The notes beneath the pieces are model-generated. The model was not told the origin of the DNA. It was given only the letters and a program-made list of their open reading frames with translations, and did not search any database. This document shows positions 1-10,421 of a DNA stretch of 64,000 nucleotides, in pieces (position 1 is the stretch's first letter; each line of letters begins with the position of its first letter). Made by a program: the position numbers and the translations under genes. This stretch comes from Oceanococcus sp. HetDA_MAG_MS8 (GTDB taxonomy: Bacteria; Pseudomonadota; Gammaproteobacteria; Nevskiales; Oceanococcaceae): the NCBI GenBank assembly GCA_019192445.1, contig JAHCMK010000004.1, positions 62,001 to 126,000 on the forward strand. The letters are read 5' to 3'.

Positions 1-1095
<1,095 letters not shown>

Positions 1096-1104
1096 TTCCC
1101 GCCC

Positions 1105-1815
1105 ATGCAAACTGCCATTCCCAACCACGAGCGCCTCATTGTGGCCTTGGACCTCCCTGAGGCTGACCAAGCAAAGGAGCTGGTCCGTACGCTGGGCGAC
1201 AGCGTAAGCTTCCACAAGGTGGGGTTGGAATTGGCGATGACCGACGACTACTGGTGCCTTATCGATTGGCTGCTCGAGAACGATAAGAAGGTCTTTGTAG
1301 ACCTGAAGTTCTTCGATATTCCAGCAACCGTTGGCCGGGCTGTGCGCCGCTTATCCGAACGTGGTGTGCACCTGTGCACGGTGCACGGTAACCAGGGCAT
1401 CATGGAGGAAGCCGCTGCCAATAAATCTGGGGACATGGGCGTATTGGCAGTGACCGCTTTAACCAGTTTGGACCGCGGTGACCTCGACGACCTTGGCTTC
1501 GCATGTGATGTTGACGCTCTGGTGTTGTCACGTGCTAAACGCGCCTTAGAGGCGGGCTGCGATGGCGTTGTGTCTTCGGGGATGGAGGTTCAGGCACTGC
1601 GTGCGGCCGGCTTGCAAGATTTAATTGCGGTAACCCCAGGCATTCGCCCGGTAGATAATCGCCCTAGCGACGATCAAAAGCGTGTCCTCACGCCAGCCCA
1701 GGCAATTCGTCAAGGCTCGAACTATCTGGTTGTGGGTCGTCCCATCCGCGATGCAAAGGACCCACGTGAAGCCGCCTTAGCTATCCAAGCCCAAATTGCA
1801 GGAGCCGCGACATGA
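1105..1815 (+). CDS. pyrF: Orotidine 5'-phosphate decarboxylase
   Basis: Converts orotidine 5'-monophosphate to UMP, the last step of de novo pyrimidine synthesis, in the cytosol. The 236-residue length is normal for the bacterial enzyme. The family signature with the catalytic Asp-Lys-x-x-Asp network is visible as VFVDLKFFDIPATVG; the N-terminal LIVALDLPE strand and the C-terminal TPGIRP and VVGRPIRDAKDP phosphate-binding segments are also present. The ATG start follows gltD by nine bases with no clear Shine-Dalgarno, suggesting translation coupled to the upstream gene. Its stop overlaps the hemE start by four bases (ATGA). Confidence 0.95.
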   Translation: MQTAIPNHERLIVALDLPEADQAKELVRTLGDSVSFHKVGLELAMTDDYWCLIDWLLENDKKVFVDLKFFDIPATVGRAVRRLSERGVHLCTVHGNQGIMEEAAANKSGDMGVLAVTALTSLDRGDLDDLGFACDVDALVLSRAKRALEAGCDGVVSSGMEVQALRAAGLQDLIAVTPGIRPVDNRPSDDQKRVLTPAQAIRQGSNYLVVGRPIRDAKDPREAALAIQAQIAGAAT

Positions 1816-2870
1816 CACCAGCCGACCCGCACACCGTGGAGGCGTCACGCTTTTTACGCGCTATTGCCAGACAGCCCGTAGACCGCCCTCCCGTTTGGGT
1901 GATGCGCCAAGCAGGACGCTACCTGCCTGAGTACCGGGAAACACGGGCCAGAGCCGGCAGCTTTTTGGATTTGTGCCGGAATGCCGAATTGTGCTCAGAA
2001 GTCGTCTTGCAGCCCCTACAGCGATTTCCGCAGCTCGACGCCGCCATACTGTTTTCTGACATCCTCACGGTGCCAGACGCTATGGGGTTGGGTCTGCGTT
2101 TTGCGGCTGGAGAAGGCCCAGTATTTGATCGCCCTGTTCGCAGTACAGGGGCAATCCAGGCTTTAGCGATTCCGGATGTAGGCACAGAATTGGCCTATGT
2201 GACGGATGCCGTACGCCTGATCAAAAAGGACCTTGATGGACGCGTGCCATTAATTGGTTTCGCCGGCAGTCCCTGGACCATTGCCTGCTACATGGTGGAG
2301 GGGCAATCCAGCAAGAACTTTCATCACGTCAAAGCGCTGCGTTTCCAAGAGCCTGCGGCTATGCATCAGCTGCTGGAGAAAATCACCCAGACAACCATCG
2401 CCTATTTACAAGCCCAGGTGGAAGCCGGCGCCCAGGTTCTCATGGTGTTTGATACTTGGGGCGGACAACTCAGCACGGCCGACTACCTGAGTTTCTCACT
2501 CAATTATGGCCAGCAGATCCGCGCTACCATTCCTGCCGAGATCCCAATGCTATGGTTCACCAAAGGCGGTGGGCAATGGCTAGAACCGCAGGTCAATGCG
2601 GGATTTCAGGGCCTGGGCTTGGATTGGACGGTGGATCTTGCCGCGGCCCGTGCCCAAGTTGGGGACCGTGCCTGTCTCCAAGGGAATCTGGACCCAGCGG
2701 CATTACTGGGAACGGCCGACATGATTGCCCAGCAAACACAGCAGGTGCTGGATGCAGCAGGACCGGCTCCGGGATACATCTTTAATCTCGGCCACGGCAT
2801 CACACCGGATGTCACACCCGATGCCCTGCAGGTCGTGCTAGAAACCGTAGATACCCACCGGGTGAGCTGA
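1812..2870 (+). CDS. hemE: Uroporphyrinogen decarboxylase
   Basis: Decarboxylates the four acetate side chains of uroporphyrinogen III to give coproporphyrinogen III in haem synthesis. The 352-residue product has the N-terminal signature PPVWVMRQAGRYLPEYR, with the substrate-binding arginines, and the second signature GFAGSPWTIACYMVEG. The C-terminal LGHGITPDV segment is also typical. The start is set by GGAG about seven bases upstream, inside the end of pyrF, and by the ATGA overlap. pyrF and hemE therefore form a translationally coupled pair. Confidence 0.96.
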   Translation: MTPADPHTVEASRFLRAIARQPVDRPPVWVMRQAGRYLPEYRETRARAGSFLDLCRNAELCSEVVLQPLQRFPQLDAAILFSDILTVPDAMGLGLRFAAGEGPVFDRPVRSTGAIQALAIPDVGTELAYVTDAVRLIKKDLDGRVPLIGFAGSPWTIACYMVEGQSSKNFHHVKALRFQEPAAMHQLLEKITQTTIAYLQAQVEAGAQVLMVFDTWGGQLSTADYLSFSLNYGQQIRATIPAEIPMLWFTKGGGQWLEPQVNAGFQGLGLDWTVDLAAARAQVGDRACLQGNLDPAALLGTADMIAQQTQQVLDAAGPAPGYIFNLGHGITPDVTPDALQVVLETVDTHRVS

Positions 2871-3009
2871 CAGGACAGTACGAGCGTGGCAATGGTCGCG
2901 CTTGACGTGACGAGGGCCTAGAACTCCGTCACTGGCGAGATGACTCCAGCGCCAACAAGAGTGCTGCTCTCGTAGTACAGTGAGCCGTGCTTAGGGAGGA
3001 CACCCACAC

Positions 3010-3594
3010 ATGCATGATCTCACCTGCCCTTGGGCGACCAAAACCGATATCGAGCGCCAGTACCATGACGAGGAGTGGGGGCGGCCGACATTCGATGACC
3101 GCCGCATCTTCGAATTCTTCGTCCTCGAATCCGCCCAGGCGGGTTTGTCATGGTTGACCATCTTGCGTCGACGACAGGGATATGCCCAACGATTTGCCAA
3201 TTTTGACCCCGTCCAGGTCGCACAGATGACTACGGCGGATGTGGACGCCGCGGTGCAAGACACCGGCATCATTCGCCACCGCGGCAAGATCGAAGCTGCT
3301 ATCAACAACGCCCAAGTCTTCTGCGACATGCAAGCCAAACATGGACGCTTTGCCGACTATATCTGGCAGTTCGTCGAAGGCCGGCCCCGCATTAATCGCT
3401 GGCGCTCCCAGGAGAATGTTCCAGCCACAACACCAGTCTCCGATGCCTTGTCACGCGACTTGAAGTCAAAAGGCTTTCGCTTTTTCGGCAGCACGATTGC
3501 CTATGCCCACATGCAGGCCACAGGCATGGTGAACGACCACCTCGTTCATTGCCCTCAACATGCGATCTGCGCCGAACTTGCTGCCAAGCTCTGA
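3010..3594 (+). CDS. tag: DNA-3-methyladenine glycosylase I
   Basis: A base-excision repair enzyme that removes 3-methyladenine from alkylated DNA. The 194-residue protein begins MHDLTCPWATKTDIERQYHD, carrying the Cys and His of the structural zinc site; the other ligands lie near the C-terminus in NDHLVHCPQHA. The core ESAQAGLSWLTILRRR is characteristic of the Tag family. A strong ribosome site AGGGAGG lies about eight bases before the ATG. The 139 bases between hemE and this gene suggest its own promoter. It converges on the OmpA-type gene, with a shared terminator between. Confidence 0.95.
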   Translation: MHDLTCPWATKTDIERQYHDEEWGRPTFDDRRIFEFFVLESAQAGLSWLTILRRRQGYAQRFANFDPVQVAQMTTADVDAAVQDTGIIRHRGKIEAAINNAQVFCDMQAKHGRFADYIWQFVEGRPRINRWRSQENVPATTPVSDALSRDLKSKGFRFFGSTIAYAHMQATGMVNDHLVHCPQHAICAELAAKL

Positions 3595-3615
3595 GACCGT
3601 CGCTTCAAGCCACCT

Positions 3616-3644
3616 AGCAACAGCTCAGCAACAGCTCAGCAACA
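3616..3644. repeat. 11-bp direct repeat, two and a half copies
   Basis: The unit AGCAACAGCTC is present twice in a row, followed by a partial third copy AGCAACA, in the short gap after tag. It is probably a slippage product; no function is apparent. Confidence 0.7.
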
Positions 3645-3660
3645 ATCAAAACAAAGAGCC

Positions 3661-3692
3661 AAAAAAAGCCGGGGTCTGGCCCCGGCTTTTTC
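3661..3692. terminator. Bidirectional intrinsic terminator between tag and the OmpA-type gene
   Basis: A seven-pair GC stem (GCCGGGG at 3668-3674 with CCCCGGC at 3680-3686) has a five-base loop. It is preceded by seven A and followed by five T, so it can end transcription from both convergent genes. Confidence 0.9.
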
Positions 3693-3711
3693 GCTCAGTC
3701 TCAAAGCTTAG

Positions 3712-5328
3712 TTAATCATCAAGCAGGTGGATTTCTACCCGACGATTCAACGCCTGACCCTCTTCGGTCTGGTTAGTCGCTACGGGTACGCGCTCACCAT
3801 AACCCTTGGAGTAGACATTGCTCGGCGCAACTCCGCGTTGAACCAGATACTGCCTGACTGAGGCTGCCCGCCTCTCAGAGAGCTTTTGGTTGTAGCTGTC
3901 GGAGCCCAGGCTGTCGGTATGGCCCGCCACTTCAATTTTGAGTTCAGGCTGATCCAGCAGTGACTTGGCCACTTTATCCAGAAGCTGTTTGGCATCCGGG
4001 AGCAGTACCGCCTTGTCAAATTCGAAGTGAACGTTATTCAGCACCAGAACTTGATCCTTGATCGGACAGCCAACCTCATTGACCTCCAGGCCAGGATAGG
4101 TGTTCGGACATTGGTCAATCGTGTCCGGCACTCCATCGCCATCGGAATCTAAAGAGCAGCCCCGTTCATTCACCGGCGTTCCAAATGGCGTGTTCGGACA
4201 ATCGTCACGGAAGTCCGGCACACCGTCTTGGTCGGTATCGAAGGGACAGCCATGGATGTCCACCTCCGCGCCGAAGGGTGTGTTCGGGCACAGATCCTTG
4301 GTATTGATAACGCCATCCTGGTCGGTATCCAGCGGGCAACCCAATGCATCCACATCAGTGCCTTCAGGTGTGTCAGGACATTCATCGACGACGTCAGGAA
4401 CACCGTCCTTATCCTGATCCAATGGACAGCCAAATTCGTCCACAGCCACATTGGCGGGCGTATTCGGACAGCGATCAAGAAAGTCCGGAACGCCGTCACC
4501 GTCCGAATCCAAAGCACAGCCACGCTCATTCACGATGGCGCCCGCCGGTGTATTCGGACAGTCATCACGATAATCGGGCACGCCGTCATTATCGCCATCG
4601 GGGGGTGCAGGCGGCCAAGTGCCAAGCTTGGCCCGCAGGCCTACCAGCCCGTGCCAGCCGTAGAAACCTGTCTCGTCAATAGCTCCATCACCTTCCATGA
4701 AGTCAACAACATATCGGGCGTCTAAGGTGAGATCGAATATTTGGTTGAGCTTGAGCGCTGCGCCAACACCACCGTGAACACCTACACCAGTCTCATCACT
4801 TCCCAGGAAATCGATTTGGCGAAATGAGGCCCCGAAGGTGGGACCGATGAGCAGACGCCCCAGAGGCAGTAGGTAGTGCCCTGTCAAACCGACGCCTAAG
4901 CGCTCGAAATCTGAACTAAAGCCACCGCCGGCCACATTACCCACTTCGAGATTGCTGTATTGGCCTTCGACCTGCATAGCGAAGTTCTCAAACAGGGTTT
5001 TTCCGAAGCTGACGATCGCGGACACTCCGTTATCGAAATCGTCATCGTCAGCAAAGGTCGCCCCACCAGCCGCACCAATCCAGAAGCGGTCATCGAAGGG
5101 CGAGCCAAAATTCGGCTCAGGCGAGTTATTCATTGTTGGTGCTGACCGTGGGCGTGGCGCAGCTGCAGTAGGCTCCCTGCTGGAAGAGCTTTGTTGCTGT
5201 GTTCCCCCACGCAGCATCTCTTCGGCCCGCTCATCAATGGAGCGGTCGGACTGCGCCTGGGCCACTCCGACCAACGCCAGCGCCCCAATGCCGAGCGCCC
5301 ACGCGCGCTGATTCTTGAATGCGACCAT
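3712..5328 (-). CDS. OmpA-family outer-membrane protein with six thrombospondin type 3 repeats
   Basis: Likely an outer-membrane barrel anchored to peptidoglycan. The product starts MVAFKNQRAWALGIGALALV, a signal peptide cleaved after AQA. Next comes a Ser/Pro-rich linker, then a beta-barrel resembling OmpA (about residues 60-215). Six roughly 30-residue calcium-binding repeats of the form DSDGDGVPDxxDxCPNTPxG follow, DNA about 4066-4605. A C-terminal OmpA domain carries the peptidoglycan-binding HTDSLGSDSYNQKLSERRA segment. I chose the ATG at 5328, about seven bases after AGGGG; in-frame ATGs at 5334 and 5352 are alternatives. It follows the Ig-like lipoprotein gene by 40 bases, so the two are probably cotranscribed. 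Confidence 0.88.
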   Translation of the reverse strand: MVAFKNQRAWALGIGALALVGVAQAQSDRSIDERAEEMLRGGTQQQSSSSREPTAAAPRPRSAPTMNNSPEPNFGSPFDDRFWIGAAGGATFADDDDFDNGVSAIVSFGKTLFENFAMQVEGQYSNLEVGNVAGGGFSSDFERLGVGLTGHYLLPLGRLLIGPTFGASFRQIDFLGSDETGVGVHGGVGAALKLNQIFDLTLDARYVVDFMEGDGAIDETGFYGWHGLVGLRAKLGTWPPAPPDGDNDGVPDYRDDCPNTPAGAIVNERGCALDSDGDGVPDFLDRCPNTPANVAVDEFGCPLDQDKDGVPDVVDECPDTPEGTDVDALGCPLDTDQDGVINTKDLCPNTPFGAEVDIHGCPFDTDQDGVPDFRDDCPNTPFGTPVNERGCSLDSDGDGVPDTIDQCPNTYPGLEVNEVGCPIKDQVLVLNNVHFEFDKAVLLPDAKQLLDKVAKSLLDQPELKIEVAGHTDSLGSDSYNQKLSERRAASVRQYLVQRGVAPSNVYSKGYGERVPVATNQTEEGQALNRRVEIHLLDD

Positions 5329-5368
5329 GGTCATCCCCTGTAGCTTTGCCATTATTGCTTCTTGCTCC

Positions 5369-7675
5369 CTAGCGACCGTTCGCGCCAATAAGTGCGCCCA
5401 ACAGTTGCCCCAGTAGTCCGCCCAAACCACCAGCTCCGCCAGATTCACCATCTCCTGGATCCTCGCCTTCTTCACCGGCTGTACCCTCCAATACGTCATT
5501 ACAGCTTGGCGGGTCATTCGGGTTCCCCGTACTCAGCAGCAAGTTTGAGAGCAACGACAACAGATCGGGGGGGACACCATCCGTCAGCAGATCATCCGTG
5601 AGCGGTTGCACCAAAGAACAGACTTCGGGCAGCAAATCCACGGCCACAAGGACGGTGCCACTGCCCTCTATGTTTTCACCCGCATTGTTCGTCACGCTAG
5701 CGCTCACACAGGCTGTGCCTACGGTGAGATTAGGAATTAACCCTAGAACAGCCTCTTCATTAGCGGTTACCAAACCGCGGGAACCGGCTTGGTTACTCAC
5801 GAAGGCAGGGGGCGCCTGCAGGAAGTCGTCATTTCCTCCTCCCACTGTCACCGGTAATAGGGGTAGACAACCAGGCTTGAAGCCAGCGACCGTTTCCTCT
5901 GCGCCGAACAAGCCCGCCAATGAGGCCAACAAATTCGGTACTGCATCGATGAGGTCACTCCCAGCAGCCGCCAGAGGGCTGGTTTGGGTCAGTTGCCAAG
6001 CGGCGCGTTCAGAGTTCGTAATCGAGCACTGCTGGGGAGCATCCGCTCCTGGTAGCTGCACCTCAAAAATCAAGTCCGCGTCCATTTGCACTTGACGGGC
6101 GCTGCCAAGAACATCGCCGAGCCCTAATGTTCCGCTGGAAATACAGGCCAGCCCCGGATTCACTCTCAGGTCTACCAAGTCTGCAGGAACGATAATGGCG
6201 TCGGCATTTGCTGTGCTGCCACGGTAGTTCGCCACCACCGTAAGCCCTTGAGGCTCAGCATCAGCGCGCACACCTAGTACTCCGTTGTTATTCGGGATAT
6301 CTGCTACACCAGCACCGTCCAGACCGGATGCTAACCGGGTACGCCAGATGATGTCTGGGGACTGCGTGACATCGCACAAGAAGCGCGTCTCCGATACGAC
6401 CGGTTCACCGTCACCCTCTGCTGGCTCCTGTGTTTCTGCTTCGCAATTTGGTGGCAAGGCTTCGCTGGTCTCGCCAGCCGCCAACTCAAACAAAGCTGTG
6501 GCGGTGTAATCGTAACTCCCTGGCGCAAAGAGGAACCGGGGGCCATCTATGCGTAGTTCCCGTACGCGTGCGTCTGTCGCAATAACGTCTACCGATGCCG
6601 TCTGCCCGCCGAAGCTGGCGTTCACGGTGGCCAGTCCAGGGCTGACGTAACGGATTTCACCCTTGTTGAGGAAGACGGTGTTTCCCACAGCGACGACATC
6701 CGCCCGCTGAGACTGCCATTGCGCCGATTGCGTCAAGTCCAACTCGAAGGTTGGACCCACGTCACAGTTTGGGTCGTCATTTCGGAAGGTCCCGATCAAA
6801 GATAAGCTTAAGCGCTGATCTGGAAACAAGGTCAGTGGCTGATCGTCCGGCACGGTCACTTCACCTACCTGCAGCCGCAGTCCTTGCGGTTCATTTAGCA
6901 GCTGAGCATCACAGACGGTGACGCGAGCGAATTCACTATTGTTATCGCTGTCCGACTCGGGCGCGGTGCAGCTGACACTCGTAACGCCAGCACTCACCGC
7001 AGTGAAAACCCCTTTGGCGTCCTGGTCTAGACGCGCTTGAGCCGTGTTGCCGACAGTGCCAACAAGCGGCAATGACGAATCCCACTCTAGGTTATTGGTT
7101 ACGTCACAGACCACAGGGTTCGCACCCAGGCAAGAGTCATCTGTGAACTGCGCCGTGCAGCGGAATGGGGTGACCACACCTGGCACGGTCGGGTTGAGCA
7201 AAGGTGGCTCAATAAATAGATCCACCAAGCCTGGTCCGGTCAAACCAGCTTGTGTGACTTGTAATGAGGTGGAGCCCACCACACCATCCGCTGACGCCGA
7301 GATGGTCGTTACTGGCCCCGTGGCGATGGCCTGAGCTAATCCAGTCGTCGCATCAATGGTGGCGACAGCAGTAATGGAACTCTCCCAGGAAACCTCACCA
7401 GTGATGTCTCGACTGATTCGATCGACGACCACGTCGTCATTGCTCACGCCCGTGAAGAAGCCCACTGCACAGAACTGCTGAGTCAATCCCGAGGCGACGA
7501 TGGCGTTAGCAGTTGGGCAGCCAGAAGTGGGGCACACGCCGTTTTGCGGCTGCGCGCAAACTTCGATGCGGTCTAGCTGCCGCTGAAAGTCTGGGCTGCG
7601 CACACCTTCATCACAGCCTCCCAAAAACAACGCCGCCGCAAGGCTGACTAGCCCGAGCATACGATGACTGCGCAT
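5369..7675 (-). CDS. Large lipoprotein with bacterial Ig-like repeats
   Basis: A 768-residue predicted lipoprotein. MRSHRMLGLVSLAAALFLGG is followed by Cys, giving a lipobox LGGC. The body contains several segments like bacterial Ig-like group 2 domains, for example VSWESSITAVATIDATTGLA followed by ISASADGVVGSTSLQV, plus scattered cysteine pairs. The C-terminus ends in a Gly-rich GGAGGLGGLLGQLLGALIG stretch. The start at 7675 is supported by AGAGGG about eight bases upstream; a longer in-frame extension to 7744 would bury the signal peptide. The probable role is cell-surface structure or adhesion alongside the downstream OmpA-type protein; no specific function is recognised. Confidence 0.75.
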   Translation of the reverse strand: MRSHRMLGLVSLAAALFLGGCDEGVRSPDFQRQLDRIEVCAQPQNGVCPTSGCPTANAIVASGLTQQFCAVGFFTGVSNDDVVVDRISRDITGEVSWESSITAVATIDATTGLAQAIATGPVTTISASADGVVGSTSLQVTQAGLTGPGLVDLFIEPPLLNPTVPGVVTPFRCTAQFTDDSCLGANPVVCDVTNNLEWDSSLPLVGTVGNTAQARLDQDAKGVFTAVSAGVTSVSCTAPESDSDNNSEFARVTVCDAQLLNEPQGLRLQVGEVTVPDDQPLTLFPDQRLSLSLIGTFRNDDPNCDVGPTFELDLTQSAQWQSQRADVVAVGNTVFLNKGEIRYVSPGLATVNASFGGQTASVDVIATDARVRELRIDGPRFLFAPGSYDYTATALFELAAGETSEALPPNCEAETQEPAEGDGEPVVSETRFLCDVTQSPDIIWRTRLASGLDGAGVADIPNNNGVLGVRADAEPQGLTVVANYRGSTANADAIIVPADLVDLRVNPGLACISSGTLGLGDVLGSARQVQMDADLIFEVQLPGADAPQQCSITNSERAAWQLTQTSPLAAAGSDLIDAVPNLLASLAGLFGAEETVAGFKPGCLPLLPVTVGGGNDDFLQAPPAFVSNQAGSRGLVTANEEAVLGLIPNLTVGTACVSASVTNNAGENIEGSGTVLVAVDLLPEVCSLVQPLTDDLLTDGVPPDLLSLLSNLLLSTGNPNDPPSCNDVLEGTAGEEGEDPGDGESGGAGGLGGLLGQLLGALIGANGR

Positions 7676-7820
7676 AGATGTATCCCTCTTCAATGTAAAG
7701 GCGCAAAGCCGCCATCCCAAACGTGATGTCGGCATTCTGCCCAAGGCAGGTGCAAAATGCCAATAAATCAGGCTTTTTCAGAAACGTGTTGAGAGTCGAG
7801 CTGAAGAAAATGGAAACACA

Positions 7821-9158
7821 ATGAGTGGCACAATTCGACGCGCGGTTGCCGCATTATTTTGCGTGGATGATGAAATCTTGCTGGTGCGCCGCCAAGATCA
7901 CGCTCGGGCTTTCCCTGGTTATTGGGCCTGTCCTGGTGGCAAGGTTGAGCCCACGGAAGCACTAGCGCCGCCGCGCGCCAGCTACTGCGGGCTGGATATG
8001 GAGCTTATCGGCGCACTTGCCAGAGAGCTTCGCGAGGAGTTGGGCTTCGACCTGCATCGTAGTGATGTTTCCGTCTTTGAGCTTGGTGTTGCCACCACCC
8101 CACCTGGAGTGGGCAGGCGATTTGCTACGACCTTCTTCCGCATCAATTTAGCTCGCAAGCCTAATTTCACCTTAGATCTGCGCGAACACAGCCACATGCG
8201 CTGGGCCAGCGCAGAGGTCTTCTGGAAGGAGTATTTAGCCGGCGAGCTGCTTTGCGTCTCTGCCCAACAGCAACTATTACGTGCCTTAGCCGCGCAGCCC
8301 TCAGCCACTGATATCCTCGAACTGGGAGTTCGTCCAGGGCAGGAATATGGCCTCAACCTGTCCGAACCCATTTATGGGCTGAGAATTTTGCCCTTGCGCT
8401 CGCATACCCTGCCTCCGGCGACCCATACCAATGCCTTCTTGCTAGGCGAGCCGGGTGAAGACTTACAGCTTATTGACCCCTCGCCCTGCGACGCTGAGGA
8501 ATACGCAAAGCTTAAGTCCTTCTTAACCGCCTGGGGGCGCCCACAAAGACTGGTACTGACCCATCATCACCCTGATCACCATCAGCAGGCACCTCAGCTG
8601 GCTCGGGAATGGGACCTACCCCTGGCGATGTCCTTAGATACGCAGGAACGCATTGCTCGGCGTTGGGGCGATGATTACTTGGCCGGGATTTGCGTACACA
8701 CCTTATGTGAGGGCGACACCTTGTGCAGCAGCCGCGGGCGCGCCGTCAAAGTGGTTGCCGTACCCGGCCACGATGCCGGGCAGCTAGCCTTTCTACCGGA
8801 CGATCATCGCTGGATGATTACCGGCGATTTGTATCAGGGCGTGGGCACGGTCGTGATCGCTCAGCCTGAAGGCCACATGGCGACCTATTTCCATACCCTT
8901 GAAAAGGTGCTGAAGCTAGGTCCCGCTGTGACTGTGCCCTCTCATGGCATGGCTTTACCAGGCACTCGGCAGATTCGCCTGACGCTGGAGCACCGGCAGA
9001 AGCGCGAGGCGCATATCAGAGCGTTGTCGGAACAAGGCCTGGACGTAGAGGCGATTTTGCAACAGGAATACGCCGCAGTGCCAAAGGCTTTGTGGCCACT
9101 AGCCCGCTGCAACATCGAGTCTCATCTGCAAAAAATCCGCGAAGAGCAGATGTCATAA
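7821..9158 (+). CDS. NUDIX hydrolase fused to a metallo-beta-lactamase-fold hydrolase
   Basis: A 445-residue two-domain enzyme. The N-terminal NUDIX domain (about residues 5-150) has LLVRRQDHARAFPGYWACPG, then GGKVEPTE and RELREELGF, the two halves of the Nudix box. These halves are separated by about 21 residues where the consensus has 7. The C-terminal domain (about 180-430) has the zinc motif THHHPDHH, a downstream PGHDAGQLAF and a TGDLYQGVG strand, all typical of the metallo-beta-lactamase fold. It resembles the LACTB2/NUDIX fusions of proteobacteria, whose substrate is not established. It is divergent from the Ig-like lipoprotein gene. Confidence 0.82.
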   Translation: MSGTIRRAVAALFCVDDEILLVRRQDHARAFPGYWACPGGKVEPTEALAPPRASYCGLDMELIGALARELREELGFDLHRSDVSVFELGVATTPPGVGRRFATTFFRINLARKPNFTLDLREHSHMRWASAEVFWKEYLAGELLCVSAQQQLLRALAAQPSATDILELGVRPGQEYGLNLSEPIYGLRILPLRSHTLPPATHTNAFLLGEPGEDLQLIDPSPCDAEEYAKLKSFLTAWGRPQRLVLTHHHPDHHQQAPQLAREWDLPLAMSLDTQERIARRWGDDYLAGICVHTLCEGDTLCSSRGRAVKVVAVPGHDAGQLAFLPDDHRWMITGDLYQGVGTVVIAQPEGHMATYFHTLEKVLKLGPAVTVPSHGMALPGTRQIRLTLEHRQKREAHIRALSEQGLDVEAILQQEYAAVPKALWPLARCNIESHLQKIREEQMS

Positions 9159-9184
9159 TTTTTCTGCAACCTAGGTAAAGTAGC

Positions 9185-9215
9185 TTTCATTCCGGGCCGG
9201 GATGTCGTATACAAT
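9185..9215 (+). promoter_or_regulatory. Possible promoter of the porin gene
   Basis: A TATACA/TACAAT -10 overlap lies at 9208-9215, with a weak TTTCAT about 17 bases upstream. It sits about 80 bases before the porin ATG. The -35 match is poor, so this is tentative. Confidence 0.35.
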
Positions 9216-9295
9216 GCAGGCCCGCGATTTTTTGGGGACGCTGCTCGCGAACGGCAGCGATCGGGATTCCAACTTCTTTGAGGACCACAGTTCTA

Positions 9296-10336
9296 ATGAA
9301 AACCAAATTGACCGGTGCGCTGGTACTAGCGTCGCTGGCTGCTCCGCTGTCCGCACAAGCCGAAGGCAAGATCTACGGCGTATTCAACATCTCTGCCAAC
9401 CAAGTCGACAACACGCAAGCTGCTGTTGATCGTACCGCTGCCGGTAGCGCTCAGGGACAACGCTTCGGCTCCCAAGTTCAAGACGGCCAGAGCGCAGACA
9501 ACAATGGCTCCCGCCTTGGGTTTCAAGGTGAGCAAGGCCAATTCTTCTTCGCCATCGAAATGGCGCTGGGCACGGAAGACGACGGTCGTGGCGATCGCTT
9601 CCTTGGCCTGGGTGACACCCGCCACGCCTTCGTTGGCTTCAACAGTGGCGTTGGTACCTTCACCTTTGGACGCGTGAACACCGCCTACAAACTGGCTGGT
9701 CAACGCCTGGATCCCTTCTACGACACCTCGTCGGCCAACTTCGTTGGCGGATTCGGTACTGAAGGCGCGACCTACGGCCTGTCCAACCTGATCAACGGAT
9801 GGACGGACAACAGCATTACCTACCTCTCACCAGAAGTAGCTGGCCTGAGCGTGAATGCTGGTGTTCATCTGCAAGAGCTGAACGACGAAGATCATGACTA
9901 CAGTGTCGGCATCGACTACCGTTTGGGTTCGCTGACCGCTGGCGTGCAGTACCTCACCATCGGTGCTGACTTGGCTGACGGCGTGATTGCCGGAGCGGGC
10001 CAAGTCGTCGACACCTCAACCCAGGTTACCGCTCACTACGAAGGCGAAGGTTGGACCCTGGGCGCGTCTTATGAACTCATCGACCTGCGTCAAGTTGATG
10101 ATGAGCGTGGCTACGCCTTCTTGTCCGGCACTTTCGACCTGGGTGACATCACCCTGGCTGCAACTGTCGGTCAAGTGGACCAAGGCGCCGGTGAGGGTGA
10201 AGGCGCCACCTTGGGTGCCTTCGTGAACCTGATCGAAGACTTCCAGCTCTACGGTCTGTACTCCTACGCTGATCTGGATAACAACACCGAAAACAACACC
10301 GTATCCTTCGGTGTGCGTTACGGCTTCGAGATCTAA
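9296..10336 (+). CDS. Gram-negative porin
   Basis: A 346-residue outer-membrane porin of the general trimeric type. The signal peptide MKTKLTGALVLASLAAPLSA is followed by AEGKIYGVFNISANQVDN, the usual first beta strand. Later segments include SRLGFQGEQG, GVGTFTFGRVN and a C-terminal VSFGVRYGFEI ending in a hydrophobic residue, as recognised by the BAM machinery. I chose the ATG at 9296 because the signal peptide begins there; an upstream TTG at 9278 would only lengthen its n-region. GAGG lies 12 bases upstream. A strong terminator follows, so it is probably monocistronic. Confidence 0.9.
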   Translation: MKTKLTGALVLASLAAPLSAQAEGKIYGVFNISANQVDNTQAAVDRTAAGSAQGQRFGSQVQDGQSADNNGSRLGFQGEQGQFFFAIEMALGTEDDGRGDRFLGLGDTRHAFVGFNSGVGTFTFGRVNTAYKLAGQRLDPFYDTSSANFVGGFGTEGATYGLSNLINGWTDNSITYLSPEVAGLSVNAGVHLQELNDEDHDYSVGIDYRLGSLTAGVQYLTIGADLADGVIAGAGQVVDTSTQVTAHYEGEGWTLGASYELIDLRQVDDERGYAFLSGTFDLGDITLAATVGQVDQGAGEGEGATLGAFVNLIEDFQLYGLYSYADLDNNTENNTVSFGVRYGFEI

Positions 10337-10392
10337 AATCTAGCCTGACTACCACTCGCTGCTCTGGGCGCGAGTTCATACCAGGACGACAA

Positions 10393-10421
10393 ACGGCACT
10401 CTGCGGAGTGCCGTTTTTTTT
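10393..10421 (+). terminator. Intrinsic terminator of the porin gene
   Basis: A nine-pair stem (10393-10401 with 10406-10414) and four-base loop are followed by eight T. It stands about 57 bases after the porin stop codon. Confidence 0.93.

Noticed and set aside
4066-4605. Open frames on both strands across the TSP3 repeats
   Set aside because: The repeated 90-base units keep several frames open; only the minus-strand OmpA frame has a signal peptide and known domains.
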